Assembly: GCA_965227535.1 (NCBI GenBank)
Contig: OZ245761.1
Location: 2,914,001-2,978,000, forward strand
Length of the DNA stretch: 64,000 bases
Direction: 5' to 3'
DNA from: SZUA-430 sp965227535
GTDB taxonomy: Bacteria > Pseudomonadota > Alphaproteobacteria > Micropepsales > Micropepsaceae
Shown: positions 42,502-51,447 of the stretch, one piece after another
Layout of the letters: each line of letters starts with the position of its first letter
Position numbering within the stretch: the stretch's first letter is position 1
Translations under genes and position numbers: made by a program
The notes under the pieces: generated by a model
The model's database searches: none
What the model was told of the DNA's origin: nothing
The model's input: only the letters and a program-made list of their open reading frames with translations

Positions 42502-43359
42502 TCAAACGCCGTGGCTCTTGAACCACGCGAGACACTTGCCCCACGCTTCTTTCGCCGATGCTTCGTGATAGGTCGGACGATAGTCGGCCAGGAAGCCGTG
42601 GTCCGCGCCCGGATAAACGATGATCTCCGACGTGTCGCCCGCAGCCTTGATCGCCGCGCGCATCGCCTCGACATGCGCCAGCGTAATGCCCTTATCGAGC
42701 TCGCCGTAGAGACCCAGCACCCGTCCCTTCAACGCCGCCGCAACTTCAACCGGATGCTTCGGCTGCGTGTTGCCTTCCTTGCGCACAAGCTGCCCGTACC
42801 AAGCGACGCCCGCCTTCACGTTCGGATTGTGCGCCGTGTAAAGCCACGTCTGACGCCCACCCCAGCAGAATCCGGTGACGGCCAACTTCGCCGGATCGCC
42901 GCCGTTGCCTGCCGCCCACTTCGCGGTGGAGTCCAGATCGGTCAGCACGACATTGTCGTCGACCTTCATCACGATCTCGGCAACCAGCTTCTGGATGTCC
43001 GTATAGGCCAACGGATCGCCCTGCCGCGAATAGAGCGACGGCGCGACCGCCAGATAGCCTTCCTTCGCAAAGCGGCGGCAGACGTCCTTGATCCACTCAT
43101 GCACACCGAAAATTTCTTGGATGACGATGACGGTCTTCAGCTTCGTCCCCTTCGCCGGCTTCGCGAAGTAAGCCGGGATCTCACCGTCCGCGACCGGGAT
43201 CTTCGCCTCGCCCGTCTCAAGTCCGCTCGCATCCGTCGTGATCGTCGCCGCCGAGATCGGCTGCACCGACAGCGCAAACCCCGTGGCCAAGCTCGTGACG
43301 GCAAAGGCGCGGCGGTTCAGCGGCGTACCGGTGACGCGTTTGATGATCTCTTCAGTCAT
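42502..43359 (-). CDS. Exported dienelactone hydrolase family protein
   Basis: A 285-residue alpha/beta hydrolase of the DLH family. The nucleophile is a cysteine, Cys165 in GFCWGG, as in true dienelactone hydrolases. The Asp is in GELDKGI and the His in PGADHGF. The N-terminus (LNRRAFAVTSLATGFALSV) resembles a Tat signal with paired Arg, so export in folded form is likely. The substrate is unknown, and many exported DLH proteins act on other esters. It ends 23 bases before the MFS-PhoR start, on the same strand, so the two may be cotranscribed. Confidence 0.88.
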   Translation of the reverse strand: MTEEIIKRVTGTPLNRRAFAVTSLATGFALSVQPISAATITTDASGLETGEAKIPVADGEIPAYFAKPAKGTKLKTVIVIQEIFGVHEWIKDVCRRFAKEGYLAVAPSLYSRQGDPLAYTDIQKLVAEIVMKVDDNVVLTDLDSTAKWAAGNGGDPAKLAVTGFCWGGRQTWLYTAHNPNVKAGVAWYGQLVRKEGNTQPKHPVEVAAALKGRVLGLYGELDKGITLAHVEAMRAAIKAAGDTSEIIVYPGADHGFLADYRPTYHEASAKEAWGKCLAWFKSHGV

Positions 43360-43461
43360 GGGCGACCTCCTGGAAACGGGGGTTATGAACGAAAGAAGGC
43401 CGGGTGATCACCCAGCCTCCCTCAACTCTAGCAAACCCCGCGCGCCAAGCGCGAGTCCCGC

Positions 43462-44379
43462 TTAGCGGATGCGACGAACCGACTCTGCCCGGTCGTTGAA
43501 ACCCAGCGTCCAGAGGTTCGCCACCGACCGGTCGATGACCACACAGAAACCACGGTAGTTCGGCCGGTCGCAGAGCTGCCAAACCCCGCCCTGTACCACC
43601 GCGCTGGAAGCCTGGTTCCCAAATGCAAACGGGTTGAGATCCGCAACCTCGCCCACATAGGTCCGCGACGTCCCGGCATAGTTCGGATGCCGGTAAAGCG
43701 TGATCCGCGCCGTCCCGCCGAAGGCGCACACAAGACGCCCGCCGCGGTTCTCGACGTCGTCGTCGCATTGCTCGAGATCGATCGACGTTTCGCGCCAAGC
43801 GCCGATGCGATCGCGGCACTCGGCGTACAACACCGACCCGTAGACGCGCGGTCTACGGCAGCTGGCCCGCCAATTCCCGTCGGGCAGATCGTAGCTGCCG
43901 TCGTCCGCATCATCGTCGTCATCGCCGTCGTCCGAACCGCGCCGGCATTGCAGCATGCCGTTCACGTTGCGGATGTCGCTGCGGCACGAACGGAAGCTCT
44001 GCAGTTCGGTGTACCGCCACCGGCCGTTGCGATCGACGCACTCCGCGGTCAACGTATCGCCCTCGACATGCTCGCGCCGGCACGTCTCCTGATAACTCCC
44101 GCGCGGCAGCCAGTCATCGTCTTGGTACGGCTCCCGCACGCACGCTAAGCGGCCGTTCGCATTCACAATGTCGCCGTCGCAATCGCGATAGTCGCTGAGC
44201 GTCGTGTAATTCCAATTGCCGTTGCGCATCCGGCATGTCGCCGCGAGCACGTCATAGGTCGCGGTGATATCGCGGCACGTTTGCAGATAACTGCCCGGCG
44301 GCACCGGCGCCGCTTGAGCTGCACCGCCGAACATCGCAAACCCAACGACCGCGGCGGCCAACAGAAACGCGTATCTCAT
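43462..44379 (-). CDS. Secreted protein with three CVNH-like domains and a beta/gamma-crystallin domain
   Basis: A 305-residue exported protein. A signal peptide (about 1-23, ending AQA-AP) is followed by three CyanoVirin-N-homology-like repeats at about 27-81, 92-146 and 165-218, each with the pattern GSYxxTC, then C, R/GxW and C-DxDIxNxNGxLxC. A Gly/Asp-rich acidic linker (DDGDDDDDADDG) precedes the third repeat. The last 80 residues (ITLYRHPNYAGTSRTY and CDRPNYRGFCVVI) are a beta/gamma-crystallin-like domain. CVNH domains bind glycans and crystallin domains may bind Ca2+. A surface carbohydrate-binding role is likely. Confidence 0.82.
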   Translation of the reverse strand: MRYAFLLAAAVVGFAMFGGAAQAAPVPPGSYLQTCRDITATYDVLAATCRMRNGNWNYTTLSDYRDCDGDIVNANGRLACVREPYQDDDWLPRGSYQETCRREHVEGDTLTAECVDRNGRWRYTELQSFRSCRSDIRNVNGMLQCRRGSDDGDDDDDADDGSYDLPDGNWRASCRRPRVYGSVLYAECRDRIGAWRETSIDLEQCDDDVENRGGRLVCAFGGTARITLYRHPNYAGTSRTYVGEVADLNPFAFGNQASSAVVQGGVWQLCDRPNYRGFCVVIDRSVANLWTLGFNDRAESVRRIR

Positions 44380-44524
44380 CGGACTTCTCCCTCATCCTTT
44401 GATCAGTTCGCATTCTCCATCTGATCGGATCATGACTCAAATCGGGCCGAAATGCGGCACATGCGCCCCGCCCTCGCCGCTTTTGCGTGGCATCGAAGCA
44501 TGACCCCAACGTCGAGTGAGTCCC

Positions 44525-45007
44525 ATGCGCATCATCGCCCTCATCCTCTTGGCGGCCTTCGCCGCCACCACCGCAAACGCCAGCACGCAGAAGGCCAGCC
44601 TCATTGTGGTCGAAAAGGCCAAGCGGATCATGACGCTCTACGCCGGCAAGAAAACCATCAAGACCTACCGCATCGCCCTCGGCGGCAACCCGGAAGGCCA
44701 CAAAGAACAAGAAGGCGACTCCCGCACCCCCGAAGGCCGCTACACGATCGACGCCAAAAACCCGTGGTCCGCTTTCCACCTCTCGATGCGCGTCTCCTAT
44801 CCCGACCACAAAGACCAAGCCTCGGCCAGCAAGCGCGGCGTACCGCCAGGCGGCGCCATCATGATCCACGGCACGCCTGAGTCCCTCGTCGCCGCCGACG
44901 GCAGCATCCCCGATTGGACTCTGGGCTGCATCGCCGTGACCAACAAAGAGGTCGAGGAGATCTACGCCATGATCCGCCCCGGCACCCCGATCCTCATCAA
45001 GCCCTAG
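44525..45007 (+). CDS. L,D-transpeptidase (YkuD family)
   Basis: A 160-residue exported protein. Signal sequence: MRIIALILLAAFAATTANA. The YkuD catalytic domain spans the rest, with His115 in MIHGTP and the catalytic Cys135 in DWTLGCIAVTN, at the expected spacing. It lacks LysM or PG-binding domains, so it is a minimal single-domain enzyme. It should cross-link or modify peptidoglycan (3-3 links) or attach proteins to it. ATG 44525 is chosen, and a GTG three codons earlier is possible. It is convergent with bioD. Confidence 0.9.
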   Translation: MRIIALILLAAFAATTANASTQKASLIVVEKAKRIMTLYAGKKTIKTYRIALGGNPEGHKEQEGDSRTPEGRYTIDAKNPWSAFHLSMRVSYPDHKDQASASKRGVPPGGAIMIHGTPESLVAADGSIPDWTLGCIAVTNKEVEEIYAMIRPGTPILIKP

Positions 45008-45021
45008 TGGAGAGGGCCGTA

Positions 45022-45684
45022 TCAGCCCAGCATCGTCTCGACCAAATCGTCGGGCACGCCGCCGCCGCGTGGCATGAGATAAATCGGTGCATCGACAAAC
45101 CGGCCCATCGACGCAGCGGTTTCGCTGGGCGTCACCGGATCGTCCACCGATTGCGACAGCACGATCGCCCAAGGCTCACGCCCGCGCGCAGCCAGCGCCG
45201 CACAGGCCGTCAGCGTATGACTGATCGTGCCCAGATAAGTGCCCGCAACCAACACGACGCGCACATCGAGCAACGCGAGCAGATCGAGATTCGTGAAGTC
45301 GCGGCCGAGCGGCGACATCAACCCGCCCGCCCCTTCGATCAAACAAACGCCGTCCGCATTCTCAAGCGCCCGCGCGCAAAACGCGCCGACGGCGCCCGCC
45401 GGCACCACGGCTTTTTCACGCTCCGCGGCCATGTCAGGCGACAGCGCAGCGCGAAACCGCCACGGCGAAACATCATCCAACGCCGCATCGTCGATGGAAC
45501 GCCCAAGCGCCTGCAGGATCAACCCGCTGTCGCTCTCCGCCGCTGCCTCGCGCGTAAAACCGCTGATCACGGGCTTGATGGCGTCGACCGCAAAATCGCG
45601 GCGCGTCAGCGCATCGACAACGCCGCACGTCAGATAGGTCTTGCCCAGCCCCGTCCCTGTCGCGGTGATGAAGTAACCGCTCAC
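45022..45684 (-). CDS. bioD: Dethiobiotin synthetase
   Basis: A 220-residue ATPase that closes the ureido ring of dethiobiotin from 7,8-diaminopelargonate and CO2. The P-loop TATGTGLGKTYLT lies near residue 7, with the substrate Lys in IKPVISG, and GAGGLMSPL and VLVAGTYLGTISHTL are typical. The ATG overlaps the bioF stop as ATGA (45681-45684), so bioF-bioD are co-translated. It is the last gene of that pair, convergent with the L,D-transpeptidase gene. Confidence 0.95.
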   Translation of the reverse strand: MSGYFITATGTGLGKTYLTCGVVDALTRRDFAVDAIKPVISGFTREAAAESDSGLILQALGRSIDDAALDDVSPWRFRAALSPDMAAEREKAVVPAGAVGAFCARALENADGVCLIEGAGGLMSPLGRDFTNLDLLALLDVRVVLVAGTYLGTISHTLTACAALAARGREPWAIVLSQSVDDPVTPSETAASMGRFVDAPIYLMPRGGGVPDDLVETMLG

Positions 45685-46832
45685 CGCGCAAGCCCGTTCA
45701 GCGGCACGACAGACCGCACCGCCGCCGCCAAGCGCAACACGTCGTCTTCGCTATGTGCGGCGGTAAACGTCACGCGCAACCGCGCCGTGCCATCCGGCAC
45801 CGTCGGCGGCCGAATGGCAGTGACGAGAAAGCCCGCCTCCTCCAACGCACGCGACGCCGCGAGCGCTGCATCCGACGCACCCACGATCAACGGCACGATC
45901 GGCGACTGCGGCACGGCCAAATTCAACTGCGCCGCAAATAAGCGCGCGCGCGCGAGCGGCACGGCACACAGCGCAGGATTACCCGCGATAATGTCGATCG
46001 CCGCAATCGATGCAGCGACGACGGTCGGCGGCAACCCCGTTGCGTAAATCAACGACCGCGCCCGGTTGATCAGAAGATCGACGACGGGCTGGCTCGCGGC
46101 GACGTAGCCACCATACGAACCCACAGCCTTCGACAACGTCCCCATCTGCACGTCGACCGCGACGCCCCAATGCGCAGCCGAGCCGAACCCGTCGCCCACG
46201 ACGCCAAGCCCATGCGCATCGTCGGTCATCGCCCAAGCATCATGATCGCGCGCGACGGCGACGATGTCGGGCAACGGCGCCAAGTCGCCGTCCATACTGA
46301 ACACGCCCTCGGTCAGCACCAGACAATGCCGCGCGCCCGCACGATGCGTCCCGAGCAACGCGCGCAGATCGTCGACGTCGTTGTGCCGGAACGTCATCAC
46401 CTTCGCGCCCGACAGCTTCGCGCCCGACATCATGCAAGCATGCGAAAGCGCATCCGTCAGAACAAGATCGCCCTCACCCACCAGAGCCGGAATGGCCCCA
46501 AGATTGGCCAGGTACCCCGCCCCAAAAACAACGGCCGCTTCGGTATCCTTCACGGCCGCAATCTTGCGCTCCAGCACGTCATAGAGCGAATGATTACCCG
46601 TCACGAGCCGCGATGCCCCGGCCCCCACACCAAACTCATCCGCCGCCGCCCGCGCCGCCTCGGCGAGACGTGGATCGTTCGCAAGCCCGAGATAATCGTT
46701 GGAACAAAAATTAAGCCCGCCGGCCCGCACGCGGTGCCCAGCCCCGGTATCAACGGTCCGCAGCGTCCGCCGCAGCGAAGCCGATTCAAGCTGCGCCAAT
46801 TTGCGCGACGCGAAATCATCCAGAGAGCTCAT
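45681..46832 (-). CDS. bioF: 8-Amino-7-oxononanoate synthase
   Basis: A 383-residue alpha-oxoamine synthase, joining pimeloyl-CoA/ACP and alanine. FCSNDYLGLANDPRL, GAGASRLVTGNH, DDAHGLGVVG and the PLP lysine in MGTLSKAVGSYGG are all present. It pairs with bioD by an ATGA overlap. bioB and bioA lie about 2.3 kb away on the other strand, so the biotin genes are split by one peptidase gene. No bioC or bioH was seen. A degenerate copy of the dispersed repeat (CTTGGCGTGAAAC, 46900-46912) lies upstream. Confidence 0.95.
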   Translation of the reverse strand: MSSLDDFASRKLAQLESASLRRTLRTVDTGAGHRVRAGGLNFCSNDYLGLANDPRLAEAARAAADEFGVGAGASRLVTGNHSLYDVLERKIAAVKDTEAAVVFGAGYLANLGAIPALVGEGDLVLTDALSHACMMSGAKLSGAKVMTFRHNDVDDLRALLGTHRAGARHCLVLTEGVFSMDGDLAPLPDIVAVARDHDAWAMTDDAHGLGVVGDGFGSAAHWGVAVDVQMGTLSKAVGSYGGYVAASQPVVDLLINRARSLIYATGLPPTVVAASIAAIDIIAGNPALCAVPLARARLFAAQLNLAVPQSPIVPLIVGASDAALAASRALEEAGFLVTAIRPPTVPDGTARLRVTFTAAHSEDDVLRLAAAVRSVVPLNGLAR

Positions 46833-46946
46833 GAGGAGACAATAGCACGCCCCCCTCGCCTTCTGCAGCCTCGCGAAAGGCGGGAGGCGGTCTTAGCGGC
46901 TTGGCGTGAAACCCTTCTTGTCCTCCTTATGACCTCGCCGATGGGA

Positions 46947-48938
46947 CTACTTCAAATATGTCCCCAAAAATCGATCCACTTCCTGCAGCACGCGCTTTTT
47001 CGTCGACGCGCGTGACAGCCAGTGATCGTCGCCGGTGATTGTCACCATTTCGACCGGCTTGCCCGCTTCTTTCATGGCGTCCGCCATGACCGTGCTTTGC
47101 CAGATGGGGACCACGATGTCATCCTTGCCGTGGATCAAGAGCACCGGCGCCTTGATGTTGCCGACGTGCTTCGCCGGCGACGTCGCGATCAACCGGGCGC
47201 GGTCCTTTGTCGGATCGCCGAGCAGACTGCGCCACGACTTGCCTGCGAGATGCACGCTCTCGCTACGCCGCGCCGCATCGCCGACCAACAACAGCAAATC
47301 GGAAGGACCCGCCCCCGACACGCCGCATTTATAGAGGTCGGGCGTAAACGCCACGCCAGCCAGCGCGGCGTAGCCACCATACGACCAGCCGAAGATGCAG
47401 ACCTTCGCGGGGTTCGCCGTCCCGTTCGCGATCAGATACTGCACGCCGTCCGTGATGTCGTCCTGCATCTCCAGGCCCCAGCGATGGTAACCCGCATCCT
47501 CATGCCGCGCGCCGAAGCCTTCGGAGCCGCGAAACTGCGGCTGCAGTACCGCGTAGCCGCGTGTGGCCAAGTACTGCGGCCACGTATTGAAGCTGGCGTT
47601 GTCGCGCGAGTCCGGTCCGCCGTGCGGTAAGACAACAAGCGGCAAACCCTTGCCGCTCGAACCCGGCGGCAGCGTGAGATAGGCCGGGATGGTCATCCCG
47701 TCGCGCGCCTTATAGGTGAACGACGTCACAGGCGCGATGTCCGCCGCCTTGATTGCGGGATACCGCTCGCCGACGATGCTCATGTTGGGGATCGTCATAT
47801 CGACGAAGTGGAACACGCCGCCCGGATTCTGCTTGCCTTCGACGAAGGCCACGAATTTCTTGCCGTCGCTGCTGACCGAGCGAACTTCGACATGCTCACC
47901 CGGAAACGTCGCTTGCAGATCGGCTTGCATCTGCGCAAAGCCGCGGTCGAAATACTCCGCCACCGGATAATCGTCGATATAAGCAACGCCGACACCCTGG
48001 TGCGAATATCGATCGAGAATGACCCCGGACGCGTCCACGCGCTGGTGTTGGAACACCTGCCGCGTCACCGCTTTGGTCTTGAAGTCGAACTCGTAGATAC
48101 CGTACTTGTCGCCGCCGTTTCGCGTCATGACGTAAGCCGTATCGGGGCGATTGCCGATGGCAAGAAAGCTGAGACCGCGCGCGGCGTCGCTTACGGCAGC
48201 GCTGTCGTAGACGGTTTCCCAGTCCTTCGATCCGCCGATGCGCGCCTGCGCCGTGATGCGGCCGGAGTTCTCCTCCTTCTCAAGCCGCAGCGGCAGCTTG
48301 CCCGCGGCGTCGGCGTACCATTCAATGGTGCTGTTGGAGCCGTTCTCGTACTTCTCGCTCTTGCCCGTCGCCGCATCGACCAGGAAAACGTCGACGCTGG
48401 TGGTTGCGATGCCTTTCAGTTTCGTGTCCAAGGCACGTGCCGGCGCGCGCACGTTGAGCGCGGCGACCAGCAAATTGCGGCCGTCCGGTGCGCGGCCGAT
48501 GACGTCGAAGCCGGTGATGCGCCCGAGCCCACGCATGTCGGCGAGCAGCTCTTTCGAATCCTGACAATTCGCATCGACCGAGATCGCCCGCGAGATTTCG
48601 TAGGTGTAGCGCGGATCGGGTGAATCTTTGTCCGCGGCGTACGTGAAGCTGACCTCGACCACCAGCCGCTCGGAGTTCGCCCAGAAGATGTCGCGAAACT
48701 TGAGTTCCTTCGAACCGAAGGCGCAACTCGTTCCGCCGATCTTGAGAATGCTCACGCCGCCGGTGTCGCCGCCCGGGACCATCATGGCAAGGTGCTTGCC
48801 GTCCGGCGAAACGATAACGTTCTCAAGCGCCGCCGGCGCGCCGTAGACGTCGACGCCAGGTGCTGCCCACGCCGTCGTCGAGCCGAAACTGGCCGCAACA
48901 AAAACAGTTGAAACGACACCGAAAGCCACGCAACGCAT
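46947..48938 (-). CDS. Exported S9-family prolyl oligopeptidase-like peptidase
   Basis: A 663-residue protein starting at ATG 48938 behind CAGGGTGGTACG. The frame stays open for another kilobase upstream but overlaps bioB and is not real there. A signal peptide (MRCVAFGVVSTVFVAASFGSTTAWA) precedes a beta-propeller region and an S9 catalytic domain from about residue 410. The triad is Ser519 (GWSYGGY), Asp (HGKDDIVVP) and His (GDDHWLS). It cleaves short peptides in the periplasm. It sits between the two halves of the biotin locus, with no obvious link to biotin. Confidence 0.92.
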   Translation of the reverse strand: MRCVAFGVVSTVFVAASFGSTTAWAAPGVDVYGAPAALENVIVSPDGKHLAMMVPGGDTGGVSILKIGGTSCAFGSKELKFRDIFWANSERLVVEVSFTYAADKDSPDPRYTYEISRAISVDANCQDSKELLADMRGLGRITGFDVIGRAPDGRNLLVAALNVRAPARALDTKLKGIATTSVDVFLVDAATGKSEKYENGSNSTIEWYADAAGKLPLRLEKEENSGRITAQARIGGSKDWETVYDSAAVSDAARGLSFLAIGNRPDTAYVMTRNGGDKYGIYEFDFKTKAVTRQVFQHQRVDASGVILDRYSHQGVGVAYIDDYPVAEYFDRGFAQMQADLQATFPGEHVEVRSVSSDGKKFVAFVEGKQNPGGVFHFVDMTIPNMSIVGERYPAIKAADIAPVTSFTYKARDGMTIPAYLTLPPGSSGKGLPLVVLPHGGPDSRDNASFNTWPQYLATRGYAVLQPQFRGSEGFGARHEDAGYHRWGLEMQDDITDGVQYLIANGTANPAKVCIFGWSYGGYAALAGVAFTPDLYKCGVSGAGPSDLLLLVGDAARRSESVHLAGKSWRSLLGDPTKDRARLIATSPAKHVGNIKAPVLLIHGKDDIVVPIWQSTVMADAMKEAGKPVEMVTITGDDHWLSRASTKKRVLQEVDRFLGTYLK

Positions 48939-49063
48939 CGTACCACCCTGCCGAACAAACCTGCGCAAAACATTGGCGCATTCAAATGGAGCTGGTCCGG
49001 AAACACAAGACACAGCAAGAACAGATTCGACGCCCGTGATTCTCCGTGCCGCCCTTAGTTTTC

Positions 49064-49091
49064 TTGACGCAGCCGCGCCCGTACCTATGCT
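49064..49091 (+). promoter_or_regulatory. Sigma-70-type promoter for bioBA
   Basis: TTGACG (49064-49069), 16 bases, then TATGCT (49086-49091, in CCTATGCT), 33 bases before the bioB ATG. It is close to the alphaproteobacterial housekeeping consensus. No BioR-type TTATCTATAA palindrome was seen. Confidence 0.55.
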
Positions 49092-49124
49092 GCGCCGCTT
49101 CCCGCCCTCAACCGAACCAGCGCG

Positions 49125-50126
49125 ATGACCATCGAACCAATTGCCGCCCGGCCTAAAGCCGCCCCCGCCGTGCCGACCGCGTCCACGCAATTGCGCTGGA
49201 CGACGCCGCAAGCCCGCGCGCTGTTCGAACTGCCGTTCGCCGACCTGATCTTCCGGGCCCAGACGGTGCACCGCGCGAATTTCGACGCCAACGAGGTCCA
49301 GATGTCGACCTTGCTGTCGATCAAGACCGGCGGCTGCGCGGAGGATTGCGGCTATTGCAGCCAGTCCTCGCACTTCGACACCGGCCTCAAGGCGACGAAG
49401 CTGATGAACCTTGACGCCGTGAAAGAGGCGGCGGCGGCAGCCAAAGCCGGCGGCGCGTCGCGCTTCTGCATGGGTGCGGCCTGGCGCGAACCGAAGGACC
49501 GCGACATGGACGCGGTCTGCGCCATGGTCAGCGAAGTGAAGGCGATGGGCCTTGAGACCTGCATGACACTCGGCATGCTGACTGAAAGCCAAGCCGAACG
49601 TTTGGCCGACGCGGGCCTCGATTACTATAATCACAACGTCGACACCGGCCCGGAGTATTACGGCAAGGTCATCACCACGCGCACGCTGCAAGACCGCCTC
49701 GACACGCTGGAGCGCGTGCGCGACGCCGGCATGAACGTCTGCTGCGGCGGCATCGTCGGCATGGGCGAGGAGCGTAACGACCGCATCGGCATGCTGGTCA
49801 TGCTGGCGAACTTGCCGACGCCGCCGGAATCCGTGCCGATCAATTCGCTGATGAAGGTGAAGGGCACGCCGCTCGGCGACAGCAATCCGATCGACGGCAT
49901 CGAATTCGTCCGCACCATCGCCGCCGCGCGCATCATGATGCCGGCCTCCGTCGTACGCCTGTCGGCAGGCCGCGAGCATATGAGCGAAGAACTACAATCG
50001 CTCTGCTTCCTCGCCGGCGCCAATTCGATCTTCATCGGCGCCAAACTGCTCACCACGGCCAACCCCGCGAAAGAGAAAGACGACGCGCTCTGGGCAAAGC
50101 TCGGCGTTCGTCCGATGGAGATTTGA
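49125..50126 (+). CDS. bioB: Biotin synthase
   Basis: A 333-residue radical SAM enzyme that inserts sulfur into dethiobiotin. The 4Fe-4S ligands are Cys71, Cys75 and Cys78 in GGCAEDCGYCSQ. Later motifs are YYNHNVDTGPEYYGKV, CCGGIVGMGE and LSAGREHMSEE, with the 2Fe-2S cysteines and Arg in usual positions. The N-terminal 25 residues are a variable, Pro/Ala-rich extension. The stop overlaps the TTG start of bioA, so both are made from one message under the promoter listed just upstream. Confidence 0.96.
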   Translation: MTIEPIAARPKAAPAVPTASTQLRWTTPQARALFELPFADLIFRAQTVHRANFDANEVQMSTLLSIKTGGCAEDCGYCSQSSHFDTGLKATKLMNLDAVKEAAAAAKAGGASRFCMGAAWREPKDRDMDAVCAMVSEVKAMGLETCMTLGMLTESQAERLADAGLDYYNHNVDTGPEYYGKVITTRTLQDRLDTLERVRDAGMNVCCGGIVGMGEERNDRIGMLVMLANLPTPPESVPINSLMKVKGTPLGDSNPIDGIEFVRTIAAARIMMPASVVRLSAGREHMSEELQSLCFLAGANSIFIGAKLLTTANPAKEKDDALWAKLGVRPMEI

Positions 50127-51400
50127 GCGCCAAAACGCCGGCGTGGCTGACCGAAGGTTGGCCGCATATCTGGCTGCCCTACGCGCAGATGCAGACGGCG
50201 CCGACGCCGCTCGCCGTCGTCGGCGCGAACGGCGTGCGGCTGAAGCTCGCCGACGGCCGCGAGCTGATCGACGGCGTTGCATCGTGGTGGACGGTGGCGC
50301 ACGGCTACGGTCACCCGCACATCCGCGAAGCCGTCGCACGCCAGCTTGAGAAGCTGCCGCACGTCATGCTGGGCGGCCTCGCGCACGAACAAGCCTTTAC
50401 GCTGGCCAAACGCCTCGCGACCTTCCTGCCGGGCGATCTGAACCGCGTCTTCTTTTCGGACTCGGGCTCGGTCGCCGTCGAGGTCGCGCTGAAGATGGCG
50501 ATCCAATTCCACATCAACCGCGGCGAACGCGGCCGCACCAAGGTGCTGAGCTTCAAGGGCGGCTATCACGGCGACACCTTCGCGACGATGGCGATCTGCG
50601 ACCCCGACGAAGGCATGCACAGCCTGTTCAAAGGCGCGCTCAGCGAACAATTCGTCGTCGACCTGCCGTCCGATCACCTGAAGACCGAAGCGTTGGACCG
50701 CATCCTCGACCGCCACGCGAAAGAGATCGCAGCCGTGATCGTCGAACCCTTGGTGCAAGGCGCGGCCGGCATGAAATTCCATAGCTCGGAGACGCTGCGC
50801 CGCATCGCTGACGCCGCGCGCCGCCACGACATGGTCCTCATCCTCGACGAGATCTTCACCGGCTTCGCCCGCACCGGCACGATGTTCGCGATGAACCAAG
50901 GCGGCCTCGTCCCTGACATCGTCTGCCTCGGCAAAGCCCTCACCGGCGGCACGCTGCCCTTGGCCGCAACGGTCGCCACCGACCGCATCTTCGAAGGCTT
51001 CCTCTCCGACGACGCATCGAAGGCCCTGATGCACGGCCCGACCTATATGGGCAACGCGCTCGCCTGCGCGGCAGCCAACGCGTCCCTGGATCTGTTCGAG
51101 CAAGAACCGCGCATCGCCCAAGCCGCGCGGATCGAGTGGGCCTTGCGCCGCGGTCTCGAACCCGCCCGCGAAATCCCGGGCGTCCGCGACGTGCGCGTCA
51201 AGGGCGCCATCGGCGTGATCGAACTGGAGCAGTTGAACAAGGACGACCTACGCCGCCGCTTCATCGAAAAAGGCGTCTGGATCCGCCCCTTCGGCAACAT
51301 CGTCTACACGACGCCGCCGCTGACCGTCACGGACGATGAACTAAAGATCGTAACGTCAGCCATGACGGATGTTGTTCGCGAGGCGGCCGTGCACCGATAA
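50123..51400 (+). CDS. bioA: Adenosylmethionine-8-amino-7-oxononanoate aminotransferase
   Basis: A 425-residue class III PLP aminotransferase using SAM as amino donor to make 7,8-diaminopelargonate. The start is TTG 50123, overlapping the bioB TGA, and no ATG fits the family N-terminus (WPHIWLPYAQMQTAP). BioA marks include DGVASWWTVAHGYGHP, SGSVAVEVALKMAIQ, ILDEIFTGFARTG, the PLP lysine in CLGKALTGGTLPLAAT, and HGPTYMGNALACAAA. It completes bioFDBA in this window. A hairpin follows the stop. Confidence 0.95.
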   Translation: MSAKTPAWLTEGWPHIWLPYAQMQTAPTPLAVVGANGVRLKLADGRELIDGVASWWTVAHGYGHPHIREAVARQLEKLPHVMLGGLAHEQAFTLAKRLATFLPGDLNRVFFSDSGSVAVEVALKMAIQFHINRGERGRTKVLSFKGGYHGDTFATMAICDPDEGMHSLFKGALSEQFVVDLPSDHLKTEALDRILDRHAKEIAAVIVEPLVQGAAGMKFHSSETLRRIADAARRHDMVLILDEIFTGFARTGTMFAMNQGGLVPDIVCLGKALTGGTLPLAATVATDRIFEGFLSDDASKALMHGPTYMGNALACAAANASLDLFEQEPRIAQAARIEWALRRGLEPAREIPGVRDVRVKGAIGVIELEQLNKDDLRRRFIEKGVWIRPFGNIVYTTPPLTVTDDELKIVTSAMTDVVREAAVHR

Positions 51401-51401
51401 G

Positions 51402-51436
51402 CCGGACGATGGGCGTCCATGGCGCCCATCGTTCGG
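51402..51436. terminator. Hairpin between convergent bioA and isochorismatase-fold gene
   Basis: CGATGGGCG (51407-51415) pairs perfectly with CGCCCATCG (51423-51431) around a seven-base loop, with partial outer pairing CCGGA/TTCGG. There is no U tract, so termination efficiency is uncertain. Confidence 0.5.
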
Positions 51437-51447
51437 AAGTCTGCCTC

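Noticed and set aside
48939..49124. BioR operator upstream of bioB
   Set aside because: No TTATCTATAA-like palindrome was found between the peptidase and bioB starts.
48939..49979. Upstream extension of the S9 peptidase frame to about 1010 codons
   Set aside because: The extension overlaps bioB antisense. The signal peptide and ribosome site at 48938 fix the true start.
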